A stretch of 64,000 nucleotides of DNA from NCBI GenBank assembly GCA_015179045.1, contig WHUZ01000003.1, positions 558,001-622,000 on the forward strand, in the 5' to 3' direction. The position numbers and the translations under genes were made by a program. Shown here one piece after another: positions 1 through 11,124 of this stretch. This DNA is from Kalaharituber pfeilii. Lineage: Eukaryota; Ascomycota; Pezizomycetes; Pezizales; Pezizaceae. Position 1 is the stretch's first letter. Each line of letters starts with the position of its first letter. The notes under the pieces are model-generated. The model had not been told where the DNA came from and did not search any database. It saw only the letters and a list, made by a program, of their open reading frames with translations.

Positions 1-623
1 TATTGTAGAATCTACAGTGCTGGAGGCATGACGGCATGAGCGTAATGGTAGTAGTATAGAACGGTATAGATCAACAAACAGAACTTCATAATCACGGGCA
101 AACGCTAGGGTAGCAGGAGCTGTAATCTACATTTATAGTTGGCTGAGGGATGCCGTCTCCTGTCCTAATTAATAGCGTCATGCAAAACCTAGGACGCCTA
201 GAATGCCCCAAAATGCTAATGATGCTACTGGACGCAGCGGCGGCGAAAGTTGCGCCATGAAGCCATAGTAGTGGCGTCCAGACATGAAAAATCCCTTGCT
301 GATGTAAATGCTTATATTTTCAAGGGAAACTGATCATTTGTCCGTGTGCTTGCGTGCTTGTGAAACTTGTGACAAAGAAGAATCTGAAACACTCTTGTAG
401 TTGTCGGTAAACAAATTGTTTGCAGCAGTCTCAATATGCCATTCCACCTGATAAGTGCCAGGTGAAACTATCATCCATTTGCTGTCGCTACTTTTTGAAA
501 CAGCTGGGGATAAGATACATGTCTTACCTCGGAATAGTGAAAAACTGTGCATAATCTTGGTCAATTCTTAGAGATTTATGCTCCTATCATGTCTTGAGAC
601 TACGTTTGGATTCTAGATATTAG
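1..623. other. Intergenic DNA, no gene seen
   Basis: I see no convincing coding region here. Short open frames lack recognisable domains. The segment ends at the A/T tract that closes the LINE remnant on its right. Confidence 0.5.
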
Positions 624-2088
624 TTTTTTTTTTTTTTTTTATCTTTTTAATTTATCATTACTCGCATGCCGCCCTATGGGCTATGGCGAGATTAGGTACA
701 TAGGAGAATAAGGGAAATAAGACTAAAAAACCTCCGCCTCTTTGTCCGCCCACTCTAACAATGTAACCAGCGGATCTCTGCCATCTTCTTTCGCCTTTGG
801 GGGTTCCCTCACCGCCTCCTGGCCCCCGGGCCACCTCTGTCTCCAGACTCTGCATTCTTCCCAAATGTGCTCTGCTGTCTCTTCCCCTTTCCAGCACTCT
901 GGGCTCTCTGCCCTGCTTACTCTGGACTTCCAAGCCCTGAAGCCTTGCCCCAACAGCTCTGCCAGCGTGGCTGTGTGTCCCCCTAGTCGTTGTAGTGTTC
1001 TGTAACCCGGTCTCAGTCTATCCCTTTCTTCCGCACGTCGCGCCTTCGCCTCCATGCACATTCCGGCCTCTGTAATTACTTCGTCCTGGTTAGCCTCGTC
1101 CCCAGCGTCCTGGTAGGGTTTTTATTTTTTTTTATTTTTTTATTTTTTTATTTTTTTTATTTTAATTTATTTATTTATTTATTTATTGTCACGTGACCCG
1201 GCATGCGGCTGTTCGCCATGGCAGGGCCCCTGGGTCTAAACCCTCAAAGCCCGGAGGCAGGCTTATCTAACTACCCCTTCCACCGCCACCTCTACAACGA
1301 AAACCTCGACCCCTCCCCGCCCCACCTCCACGAGGCAATTTTGAAAATAGCTATCCTGGTAGGGCAGGAGGACCCCGATCTTTGCTGCCCTGTCTGCTCT
1401 CTCGTTGCCCCTCAGTACCTTGTGCCCTTTGACCGATATCACTGCCACGCCCGTCCCCCCTCGGGCTGCTCTGCCCTCCCACGCTTCCCTGACTAGGTGG
1501 GCGACCTTCGGCTATGGATTTGAGCTTCTGAATGGCCACTTTGGAATCGGTCACTAGGAGTATCTCCTCGTCCCCCTCCTCTAGGGCCTTCGCCATCGCC
1601 ATTAGCTCTGCATCATTCACTGTCGCTAGCGCCTAGGTAGACCGAGGTGGGTTTGTTCCTTCCACAGTCCTACCCCCATCCTCTCTGCAATCCTGCTCCC
1701 GTCCGTGTATACTGCTTTCCATCCCTCGTCTATCTCTTCTTCGACTCTTCTTTTCCATTCATGTCTCTCTGCTTGGGCGTCTAGCGTGCTGAGTACTGCT
1801 AGTGGTAGGGGGTCCCTCCAGTTTGAATCTTAGCGCCCTGGCCTCGACCCGTGTCCTTTCGCCTTCTACGAAGGTGTGTACTGACTCCAGGTTCGCTAGG
1901 CCCTCAACTACGTCCCTCCGAGTTTTTTCAGGGGGTCCCTGTGTGGCTCTGACCACTTTGTACTGCCCCTTCTCTAGCTCTCTCAGCTTCTGCCCTGGTG
2001 GTGCACCCTTGGGTTCGAGATCTGATACTGTGCGGTAACTGTCTTCCACGTGATCGGGTCTGTTTGATCTTTCCAGTGTCAGTTTCAT
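624..2088 (-). mobile_element. Decayed LINE (non-LTR retrotransposon) 3' end, RNase H region
   Basis: Read on the minus strand, broken frames spell the end of a Tad1/I-type non-LTR retrotransposon. Around 1720-1690 is a YTDGS motif. Around 1620-1500 is AELMAMAKALEEG followed by VTDSKVAIQKLKS, which matches the RNase H core with its acidic residues. Near 1400 is GNERADRAA, the usual RNase H tail. Around 880-840 is a segment reading ETAEHIWEECRVW, like the Cys/His tail found after RNase H in these elements. The frame shifts several times and stops occur between motifs, so it is not functional. A run of about 17 T at 624-640 on the plus strand is the poly(A) tail on the coding strand and marks the 3' end. 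The reverse transcriptase domain is missing, so the copy is 5' truncated or deleted. Confidence 0.65.
1119..1188. repeat. A/T low-complexity tract (TTTTTA and TTTA repeats)
   Basis: About 70 bases made almost only of T with spaced A, grading from TTTTTTA units into TTTA units. It lies inside the LINE remnant, between the RNase H tail and the Cys/His segment. It could be an expanded microsatellite or the tail of another inserted retroposon. Confidence 0.85.
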
Positions 2089-2938
2089 TCAGCCAGTCTG
2101 GAGACTGTCATTCAGCAATTAATAAGAGTGTTCAGATAAAATACATGTTTTGTGGTCAAATATGTAGACCCTTGAATGATTGAATATCAAAGACATTTTT
2201 GCGCCCTCAAGCGACAGTTTCAATATAAAAGAGGCATAGGACATTGGGCAACATAGGCAAATGCTTTAATCTAGAATAATCCTAGATTTGCCTCAGAGAC
2301 GAAATAATAAAGCAAGTTTTGAAGTCTTGGAAAGTGGACTGTCCAGTGCTCTTTACAAAAGAGACATTGTACGACTATGATAGAGAACCCAACCGAGTTA
2401 AGTAGTAAAGTCTCACCGTGAACCTTACAGAAGTATCTGTACCTGCTAAACAATTGAAGGTACAGTATATGGTGACGTGTATCAATAAGGGGCCTGTTGT
2501 AACATTACAGTAGATTATCGATACTAGCCTGTCCGACATAAGAATATATTTGATTATAAGAATGTCCTCCCCCACCCCTCATACAAAATAAGAATATATT
2601 TGATATAAGGAATATTCTTAAGTTTTCTGCTTAGTCACCATATATATTCTTATATTGAGCGTTGGTAACTCACCTGCTGCACTAGGCCTATAAGAGTAAG
2701 CTTATCGATAAGAAGTACCCATGCATTGAAAGCACTAAAAACAGCTGAGAAGAGTGCAAAAAATAGACAAAGAAAAAATTAGGAATTTCTCTGGCCCAGG
2801 TCATCTTCTTAGCACTTTTGCGGACCTTATTCTCTTTAGTTGTAGACATCTTCTCTGTTTCCTGTACTTCCTTGAACCCTATTTTACACCCTTTTTATAT
2901 TCTGCACCTTTCCTGTATCTCTTAGAGCCTTTCCTGTA
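2089..2938. other. AT-rich intergenic DNA with short repeated motifs
   Basis: No gene is supported. The phrase AGAATATATTTGAT and close variants recur near 2540 and 2590 and again near 3185 beyond the solo LTR, so the LTR inserted into an already repetitive AT-rich stretch. Confidence 0.5.
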
Positions 2939-3170
2939 TGTTACGGGTTCACCGCGACCGTAGTGTGGGCGGCCGGTGGAGCGCGCGAAAAGCGAAAAAT
3001 GCAAGCGCAAATGCGCATATGCGACGTAGGCGACATGCGACAGCTGAGAGGCGCCGCAGTCGCATAAATGAGTGCTATATGAGCTGCGCAGAGGACTAGC
3101 GAGTATCGCTAGTCAAGTGTCTTTTTGGCCTGGCGGACGGTAACTCTCTGCGTTTACCACCTCCGTAACA
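2939..3170. mobile_element. Solo LTR with 5-bp target site duplication
   Basis: The 232-bp segment starts TGTTACGG and ends CCGTAACA, a perfect 8-bp terminal inverted repeat with the TG...CA ends of LTR retrotransposons. It is flanked on both sides by CTGTA (2934-2938 and 3171-3175), a 5-bp duplication as made by LTR integrases. No internal retrotransposon sequence is present, so this is a solo LTR left by recombination. Part of its 3' half recurs at 14040-14192, showing a dispersed family. Confidence 0.85.
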
Positions 3171-3993
3171 CTGTACTTAGTTCTATATTTGATATAAGAA
3201 TATACCCCCGCCCGCCCAATGACATTCTTATCGAGAGTCTACGGAGTACTGTACTCGAGTACAGTACCTGACTTGATGACTAATAGGATAATGTTTCCAA
3301 ATCTGTTCTAGTGAATGGACTTGGCAGGTAGTCTTGGCTTTTGGCTGGGTATCAAGAGAGCATAAAATAGTGTTTCCATCTGGGTGTAGATCAAATCCAT
3401 TTTCTCTTCACGCTGCGCAGCACGTCGAGATAAGTGGGCGCATTATCCTTGGCCTGAAGTTTCTAGATTGACTGCAAGTATGAGGACCATGATATGCCTT
3501 AACCTAAATCTGCCCTCAACCATACTTCCCCATTCTCATAGACTATTTGCAGTAACATCTTGTTTTGTCATAGTGCTACTAGAAAAGCAGTCTGACTTGG
3601 AAAATATGTTACTTAGGTCAGTGGCCGCGAGTTGATCAACATGGAGAAACATTAATGGATTGGAGGTCCTTGATATTCTATTAGTCTCTCATATAAACTA
3701 AATAGTGACGCTGTATGATATATTGGTACTACAGTAGTTTACTTACTAGGAGCAGTATTTTGCTCATGTGCATAGACGGTTGCTTTGACCTGAGGGTAAT
3801 CCTCCCACTATGCACTTGCCCCCAATATGTGATTTGCGAGATTAATTGTTTTGCAAAAACAAATGAAGTCTTCCGTCTACTTGCTCAGTATGAAAGAGGA
3901 TGAGCACCAGAGAGTTTGGCTATTTACGATTTCGTCAAGCTGTTGCTTTAATCCTAAATTAGTTTTCGCGCCTCTATCATATTTGCTGAGCCA

Positions 3994-4048
3994 GTCTCAA
4001 ACCAGACTACCGCTTAGTCAGCCACTAAGCGGTAGTCTGGTTCGAGAC
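3994..4048. repeat. Hairpin with 24-nt arms
   Basis: Arms at 3994-4017 and 4025-4048 are inverted copies with one mismatch around a 7-nt loop. The right arm includes the putative B-box of the overlapping minus-strand tRNA-like sequence, so the hairpin looks like a partial inverted duplication of its 3' end. Confidence 0.8.
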
Positions 4049-4118
4049 TAGCCCTGAGCGTCAGACACATGCATCCCGCCAAGCGCTAGTCCTCTCTGTT
4101 CGATTGAGCTACGCTATA
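4030..4118 (-). repeat. tRNA-like sequence (possible SINE head)
   Basis: On the minus strand TAGCTCAATCG (4111-4101) fits the pol III A-box consensus, and GTCTCGAACC (4048-4039) is one insertion away from a B-box. They are about 53 nt apart, close to tRNA spacing. I could not draw a good acceptor stem, so this is more likely a tRNA-derived repeat than a working tRNA gene. Confidence 0.3.
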
Positions 4119-5131
4119 TTCAGTTCAACAAGCATATGACCGTCGTCGATATTCCTGATTTGCAATGTGCTTGCAACATCAAATATTGTAACTAAGTACT
4201 AATTGAGCATTCACGGTCACAACAATATTCCGTGCTTACTCATTCTACAGCTCTGGAACCGGAAGGCAGTGTGAGAGCATTCCCTGAGAATGGACAATCC
4301 GCAGTCCAGATTTCGCTGGTTGCTTCCAATCTGCTCATGAGATCTGTATCGAGTACGCTCAATTGCTCAGTTTGGCTTAACGGATTTTGAAATGCCCATA
4401 TTCAGGCGAAGGTATTTGCACTTTCATGCCAACCAGACTAACCTTCATGAATTTTTGTAGCTGCGGGTTACGAGACTATGTAGCTGCTACCTTCTGGCTC
4501 GGTTGCACAACAGGCCCTGGTTTAAGACATTTGGGACATGTGCTTCCCCCACGGATATCATAGTCACGGTTAGACTCATAGAGTTACGCCCTCACATAAC
4601 ACGATGTTTGATAAGCCCACGCTGTCTTATTGGCTCCCATTTCGCACTTCCTCAGGGTTGGGAACTGAGGATTCTCGGCTGAGCACCATACAAACTATCA
4701 ACAAACTCTACACAAATGAAAATCAAAGTCATTTGGCAATGATAAGCACAGACATAGGATATGCCCAAATCTCAAGCTTGCAAATATCAAGGGAACCAGT
4801 GAATAGTTTCTCTTTTATTGAGTTCGCACAATGTACTCAATTCTTATATGTTTATGGAGTCACCGCTCCTAGCTAGCTACCTCACAGTAACCAGCCAAAT
4901 CATCATCTGCAAAAGCATACAAATGCAATAATCCAAGAGAGAGTGAGAGAGAGAGTGGCTGTTGGGTCATCTCTGGCTGTATCTGTTTAGAAAATATAAT
5001 TTGCTATGTCTGCTCTCGTTGCATCGTTCGGCTAGCCCTTGGCGCATCTCGTGAGTACCAGTAACGCCACATGTTGGGATGAAGGGTCCATTCAGATCTT
5101 ATCTATTTGTTTGTGTTTACAGGGAATAGTA

Positions 5132-5217
5132 CCCCGACCTGTAAAAAGACTTGGGTATTGGGGTACCGGTAAGTGTATCATGCAAGCCTAATCCCCAAGA
5201 CTTTTTACGGGTCACTG
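5132..5217. mobile_element. 86-bp hairpin MITE flanked by TA
   Basis: The two halves are imperfect inverted copies centred near 5175. GACCTGTAAAAAGACTTGGG on the left mirrors CCCAAGACTTTTTACGGGTC on the right. TA dinucleotides sit at both edges (5130-5131 and 5218-5219), as expected for a Tc1/mariner-type insertion. A close relative of the right arm appears alone near 61612. Confidence 0.6.
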
Positions 5218-6270
5218 TAGCTTTTCGAAATTAGATTGAGTGCATGCAGACTAACGTGACTGGACATCATAGGGTTCGTCTATCTTCTCATAAAAAGCAA
5301 CTCCAATTTAGTGCCGTGCCGTGTCATTATGCTCATAAACGAGCAATAAGTACATTATACTAGTACAGGAACAAGACGTTGACAGGGGGAACTCCTTTCA
5401 AGAAGACATAGATAGATGAGACATAGACACAGTACATAATAAATTAATGCGACGTCTTACAGTTGCTACTCTCCATTATTGGTATCGAAGCATTGGGATA
5501 ACTCTTTCATTCCTTCCTACGGGCAATGCAATTGCTGCTGATTGCTATCTCTTCACGATAACTAGGGTTCAGCACCACAGTTTTGTCGCTGAATTTCTGT
5601 CTATGGCTAATGCAGGATCTTCGACAGTCGTTCCTGCATATACAATTACTCTTGTATGGCCAATGATATGGATTTTGAAAGTCAACTCAATGGCCCCTTA
5701 AAGAGGGCTTGAATTTTTGCTTCACTGTCGAGTAGCTTGTCAGGGAGATTATATACCCAGGTAGACGAAACAGTCAAGAACCTCTGAACGGCGAGAGCGA
5801 ACTGACCATTATCTCTCAAAGATAACAGCTTTGGTCGCCGAAGCCTTTCAAACATTGCGCTAGTTACAGGGAAAGCGCGCCGCTTCTTCTTTTCTTCCTT
5901 GCTTGCATGCTGTTTTCTTTATTGCTATGCTATTGCCCGTGTTTTACGATACGAATTGATTGCTCTCTTCCACCCAGCTTCCATTTAGTTGTTGATAGCC
6001 ACCGAGTCTAGATCCGGCCCATTCGTATGATACATGCAGACGTACTATCACTGTATACTCTCTGTATGTCCACAGCGGCAGTAAGTTCTTACTAGTAGAG
6101 CATCTTAGGTAAACTGCATTAGATATGCCTTGTGCGCACAAATATTTATGGATTCCCAAAAGCGATAGTCGACCACAACACAGAAGGCCATGTAGCCAGA
6201 TTCTTCAATGGTGTGGATGGATACACATGATATTGGTTGGCGATCGAGGATAGTAAAATGGTGGCTACTA
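5218..6270. other. Intergenic DNA, no gene seen
   Basis: Only short frames without recognisable domains are present. Confidence 0.5.
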
Positions 6271-6360
6271 CTAGCTAGTTTCAAAAGTATTCGGACGCCT
6301 GACTAATATAATGCATAATATGGATTAGTCAGGCGTCCGAATACCTTTGAAACTGGCTAG
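6271..6360. mobile_element. 90-bp near-perfect hairpin MITE, TA-flanked
   Basis: The sequence begins CTAGCTAGTTTCAAAAG and ends as its inverse, CTTTGAAACTGGCTAG. The arms are about 37 nt with few mismatches around an AT-rich centre of about 16 nt. TA at 6269-6270 and 6361-6362 is the likely target duplication. It has no coding capacity and is essentially two terminal repeats joined. Confidence 0.75.
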
Positions 6361-6492
6361 TATATAATCTCTTGCCCAAAGGGTGACTTCCAGATTGCAG
6401 TGCGTAGGCAAAGTCTTCGGGACTATGTAGTATAAGACTTGCATCCGAGCATACCCTAATTGCACCTCTTTTTTCAGGACTGTTTGAAAAAT

Positions 6493-7043
6493 CACTGGTA
6501 ACCCTGGCTATAACGAATTTAATTCACTATAAGCAAGTTTTCATTGTAGCGAGGGGTCACGTGCTGGCCCCCAAGTAGGCAGGGGTTGAAAAGAATGGTC
6601 AAATGCGGAAATTTTCAGTCTATGATATTCAGATCTCAAGTGCAAATTTAGTTTCTTACCGGACTGCCAGCATCATGCCTCCTCAACGCCGCTTTGGATG
6701 TCCAGCTCTAGAGAAATGGAAGATATGTTGTGTTCTCCAGGAAGCGGGACAGCGCCCATGAGTATTGATTTTAGAAGACTTCTGCAAATTATTTCCTAAT
6801 CCCGATGGCAAGCCAATGGCATCATCTTATGATATTGAAGTATTTAGATATACTAAAAGGTTTTTTTCTCTTTTTTGTCTTGAGATACTGAGGCCATGTC
6901 CCCGATATTTCACTATAGCAAGGAGACTTTACCTGTTGCTGAATTAATTAGTCCTGAAAAGTCCTTCACTTTCACTATAGCGCTTGTTTTCACTATAGCC
7001 AGGATTTCACTATAAGGAGTTTCACTATAACAGGGGTCACCTG
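6493..7043. mobile_element. Pogo-like transposon remnant
   Basis: Both edges carry copies of a CACTATA/CTATAACG-type motif in opposite orientation: near 6493-6545 on the left, and repeated four or more times at 6910-7043 on the right, ending CAGGGGTCACCTG. A short frame from ATG 6675 begins MPPQRRFGCPALEKWK and resembles the start of the pogo/CENP-B DNA-binding domain, but it stops after about 28 codons. I read this as a deleted, non-autonomous pogo-type element. Exact ends are uncertain. Confidence 0.45.
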
Positions 7044-9199
7044 TAGCCAAAGAATTGCAAAAAAAATAATAGACCAAATGAATGGGCATCACAAGATCTA
7101 AATCCGTTGTCAGAATTCAAAAAGGAGTACTTTTGGTTGAGTTGTGTGGGGGTCCTCCTGCATACATGCTCGTGACTCCAAGGCTTGGTAAAGCGCTTTT
7201 CCTTATACTGCATAGCCCCGAAGACCTTTGCCTTTAGTCTGGTTGTTTTGCCTTTGTACTGTACCATTGAGTGTATGTGGATACCGAACCAGAGTATGGA
7301 TACTGCTGTGTTCTGGAGCATTTGTCTTCGATATGATAGCAGAAAAATAACTAAGGGATTAAGGTTTACAAGGGCTCCGACGTTCTCAACTTCAACATCT
7401 TTAGCCCCCCTGCCAATGCCTAGAATACATTTATCTGAGACTGGTTGCTGCTCAGAAATAATTGCTGTACTGCTCACTGGAAGCGCCTTGGCGCGTATTT
7501 CAGGGATAATTTAAGGGAGTATCAATCGTAGAGCGCGAATTACCGTGACAACTGCATAGAAGGCAGCAGCGGTTTGGCGGCTGGTGCCGCAAAACTGCAG
7601 AGGCGATTGGCTAGATCCACAGTCATATTATTGCTCACATACACAGGCTCTTCATCTCATATGTATGCGGTTTTGAAAAATAATGATTCAACAATCACTG
7701 TTAAAAAGTCTCCTATCCTTTTTTGGTCTTTCTTTCTTTCTTTCTCGGTAATAGTGAAAGAGGCGAAGCCTTAAGGGAGGTGGGCGACTGCATATGAATT
7801 CCCCATACCATGCCATACTCCATTTCATACATCCAGAGCAATCAAGATGAAAATGGATCGAGCTCCCTCGTAGTTGCCATGCCAGTGGTGCGACGCACAT
7901 GTCATGTTCTGATCATGGATTACAAAAGGATTGAACGGAGAAGCTCTCCTATATTTAACAACGTACACAATTCTGAATATAGACTAAAGGCACTATTGTC
8001 TTTGCACCACTGAGCATCAACGTGTGTATCGGCTGACGAACGCTCGAGCGAGTGGTCCAGTCAGTGCTTCTATGTTTCAGCCGATCTCATGGTTGAGCTA
8101 ATATATACACATCATAATATGGGTATATATATCTTACAAATACTGTACCTTTCTTCCGGTTTCTATTTCCGCTTGCAAGACCATTCATGCATACACAGCC
8201 TTGCTACTACGACACCAACAAAATACATTTTGGCTGCCCTGCATGCCTGCATATCTGCGTATCACCGGATGCCGCAGCCTCCTGGCGGGGCATGGACTAA
8301 GCTCTCAATTGCAGTGGCAGCCTCACTATAACCTGCCGTCACGGGCACGATGTGTGTGGGCAAGCAAGAGATCCGTACGGATGCGCCACATATAGCATCA
8401 AATGAAATTTTTGTGCATTCATGCTTGGCTGCCCAGTGTAGCTCATCCCGAATTAATTATACCGACAGCATGCCCGCCCGTCCAACGGCCAGACATGTGG
8501 CCATCACCGCGCCCGCCCCCCGCCCATGCATATCAATAAGCGCCTCAGCGAAAAGCCAGGAGGCTGTCTTGGCCAGCAGGCTGCAGGGGGGCGAGGGTGC
8601 GACCAAGGAAGTGAGTGGGAGGCTGCGATACTGCAGTGTGCGCCAGATGGGCACACACCAGTTCATGATGCCAGCATTTGCGCACCCATCCAGTCCCAGT
8701 CGGGCGCTCTTCGAGATGCCCAGCTATCGCCCCAATATCTTCCAAAGGCTATCAAACAGTAGTCTCGGCATCAACCGTCCAATAGTAATACCGCCGTTCC
8801 CTCCTCGAGCAACGTCGAGTTATCTAGCGGCGGTACGATTCTCGGCGCCCGCCCCTTCGTCTCCTCTCGATAAACCCACCCCTTCCTCCCCCCGTGAAAG
8901 AATTATTGTAGAGCGGACATCAGTCGCAGGTACCTAGTTGAAGCGTGGAGTGACGGCGTGGCTATATCAACAAGGTTGCCCTGGCCTGACAGCCCCTTCC
9001 CGCAGGCTTGTGGTGCAGCACCCTTCTGCCTCTCCTCCCCTGAAGCATTGTGTGCCGATACCTTATATATTTGGTTGGGCCCATCATCCGCTTATAATAC
9101 TGCGCCAGTCCCTTCCTTTCAATTTCTATTACCCAATCGCTCGCAAGGCTAGTTCCTGAAAGCTTCCACCCCACCCCCCGCCCCATATACGAAATCAAC
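7044..9199. other. Intergenic region upstream of the ammonium transporter
   Basis: Several open frames of 60-195 codons occur, but none shows a domain or a convincing intron-exon pattern. The longest (8350-8937) lies in the GC-richer promoter side of the transporter and is probably chance. Confidence 0.5.
8820..8873. promoter_or_regulatory. Two GATA-factor type motifs upstream of the ammonium transporter
   Basis: TTATCT at 8820-8825 (AGATAA on the minus strand) and CGATAA at 8868-8873 fit the HGATAR site bound by AreA/NIT2-type nitrogen regulators. They lie about 330-380 bp before the start codon. Fungal ammonium permeases are commonly under nitrogen catabolite repression, so the placement fits, but such short motifs also occur by chance. 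Confidence 0.3.
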
Positions 9200-11124
9200 A
9201 TGTCGGAAAAGGCTCCACCTTTCATCAAGCTGGAGACATATAATGAAACCTCTGCTACTGGGGATTCTCTACAGGAGGACCTGAACAGATTCTATCAGGT
9301 TAGCATGCCAGACGCCTGATGTGCCCCCCAGTCTGGTTGTGTACTTGCAATTGCATTGTGTACTGCAGGACACAGTGCGAGGTAGAAAAAAGAGAGAAAA
9401 ATTGAAAATGAAATTACTTAGTTAACTTGCTGGCAGTGGAAACGAACGCAATGTCACTAACTTGTCCTCGTGTGTTTTCCAACAGACTGGCAATATCACA
9501 TGGGTCCTCATCTCGACAGCACTCGTGCTCCTCATGATCCCCGGTGTCGGGTTTTTCTATTCGGGTCTGGCACGCAGAAAATCAGCGCTGTCGCTCATAT
9601 GGCTGACGATGATGTCGACCGCTGTTGTTAGTTTCCAGGTACGTCTTTTTTTTTCACGATGGCGCGATTTCCTTCCTCTCCCCAGTTTTCAGCTGGTTTC
9701 TGTTAGCTAACGGAAATCCTTCTTTGCCTTGGCACGTATGTAGTGGTTCTTCTGGGGATACTCTCTCGCGTTCTCGCATACAGCAGGCAAGTTCATCGGC
9801 AATCTTGACAATATCGGTTTCAGGGATGTGCTTGGTGGGCCATCCGTCGTCGGTCCAACCGTTCCAGATTTGCTCTTTGCAATCTACCAGGGCATGTTTT
9901 CATGCATCACGTATGTCACGCTCTCGATATGCATCCCCATTTCCGTGCCCGCTCGCTAATTATGTGATAGCGTTGCTTTGGCCATTGGTGCTGCAGCTGA
10001 GCGCGGGCGCATGCTGCCATGCGTTGTCTTCATGTTCGTTTGGGCAACACTCATCTACGACCCACTGGCTTGCTGGACATGGAACCCTTCAGGATGGTCT
10101 TTCGTGTTGGGTGGTCTCGACTTCGCTGGAGGAACTCCCGTGCACATTGCCTCCGGCTCAGCTGCATTGGCTTATTCCTTGATGTTGGGAAAGCGCCGTG
10201 GACATGGAACACACGAGCTTAACTACCGCCCTCACAACGTCACTCACATAGTCCTCGGCACTGTTTTCCTGTGGGTTGGCTGGTTCGGTTTCAATGGTGG
10301 TTCCGCCTTGGCTGCTAACCTTCGTGCCATCATGGCCTGCGTTGTCACCAACATTTCTGCTGCTGTTGGTGGTATCACCTGGTGTCTTCTTGACTACCGT
10401 CTTGAGCACAAGTGGTCGACTGTCGGTTTCTGCTCCGGTGTCATTGCTGGTCTCGTTGCCATCACTCCTGGTTCTGGCTACGTCCCGGCTTGGGCTGCCG
10501 TCGTCTATGGTGTCGTCGGTGGAGCTGCATGCAATTATGCCACCAAACTGAAGTTCGTCATTGAGGTTGATGATGCTCTCGATATTTTCGCGGAGCACGG
10601 TATTGGTGGTATTGTTGGCAACATCCTCACTGCTTTTTTCGCTGCGTAAGTGACCCACACCTTGAAAATTAGCTCAACATCATTCTAAACTAATTGCGGG
10701 GCTAGTGATTATATTGCTGCTCTTGATGGTGTTAGCATTGGTGAATATAAGATTGATGGAGGATGGCTCAATCACCACTGGGTTCAGCTTGGCTATCAAG
10801 TTGCTGACTCCGTTGCCGGATTCGCCTATGCCTTTGGCGGTACATGCATCATCCTCTTCATCATGAACCTCATTCCAGGCCTGAGCCTCCGCGCCAGCGA
10901 GAAAGCCGAAATTATGGGTATTGATGATGCTGAACTTGGAGAGTTCGCTGTAAGTATCTCTTCCTCCAACAAGTACACAACTTTACATCAGAGGTCTAAC
11001 CTAACTCTGGTTTTAGTACGACTACGTCGAGATCACCCGCGAGGTGATTTCCGAGGACTTCGCGGACGGTGTTCCCAAGTTCTCTGCCGACGGCGCAAAG
11101 CCTGCTTCACCTCCAAAGGAGTAA
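9200..11124 (+). CDS. Ammonium transporter, AMT/MEP family
   Basis: Plasma-membrane permease that moves ammonium into the cell. Six exons join in frame: 9200-9298, 9486-9638, 9744-9910, 9971-10645, 10706-10949 and 11017-11124, giving 481 residues, the usual family length. Family marks include VLLMIPGVGFFYSGLARRKS in the first membrane segment, an acidic YDPLACWTWNPSGW segment, LDFAGGTPVHIASGSAAL with the first pore histidine, and DIFAEHGIGGIVGNI with the second. Hydrophobic stretches throughout fit the 11-helix fold. The C-terminus carries the YDYVEITREVISEDF cytosolic tail seen in fungal MEP proteins. All introns have GT..AG ends and are 60-187 bp. The start follows a pyrimidine-rich leader and AACATG. 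GATA-like motifs lie upstream. Which paralogue (sensor or plain transporter) cannot be told from sequence alone. Confidence 0.95.

Larger units (their letters stand above)
3171..5131. other. Intergenic DNA, no gene seen
   Basis: No coding region can be supported. It holds a 22-bp perfect palindrome at 3246-3267 built from GTACTGTAC/GTACAGTAC halves around CTCGAG, and a hairpin with a tRNA-like sequence near 4 kb (listed separately). Confidence 0.5.

Noticed and set aside
4030..4118. A functional tRNA gene
   Set aside because: A- and B-box-like sequences are present, but no convincing acceptor stem or anticodon arm could be drawn by eye; listed as tRNA-like repeat only.
7037..7514. Overlapping frames of 146 codons (minus) and 109 codons (plus)
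   Set aside because: They mirror each other over the same DNA, have no recognisable motif, and neither has splice or start evidence.
8350..8937. 195-codon plus-strand frame upstream of the ammonium transporter
   Set aside because: Low-complexity Pro/Ser/Ala composition, no domain, no homologue I recognise, and it sits in the promoter region; probably GC-driven chance.
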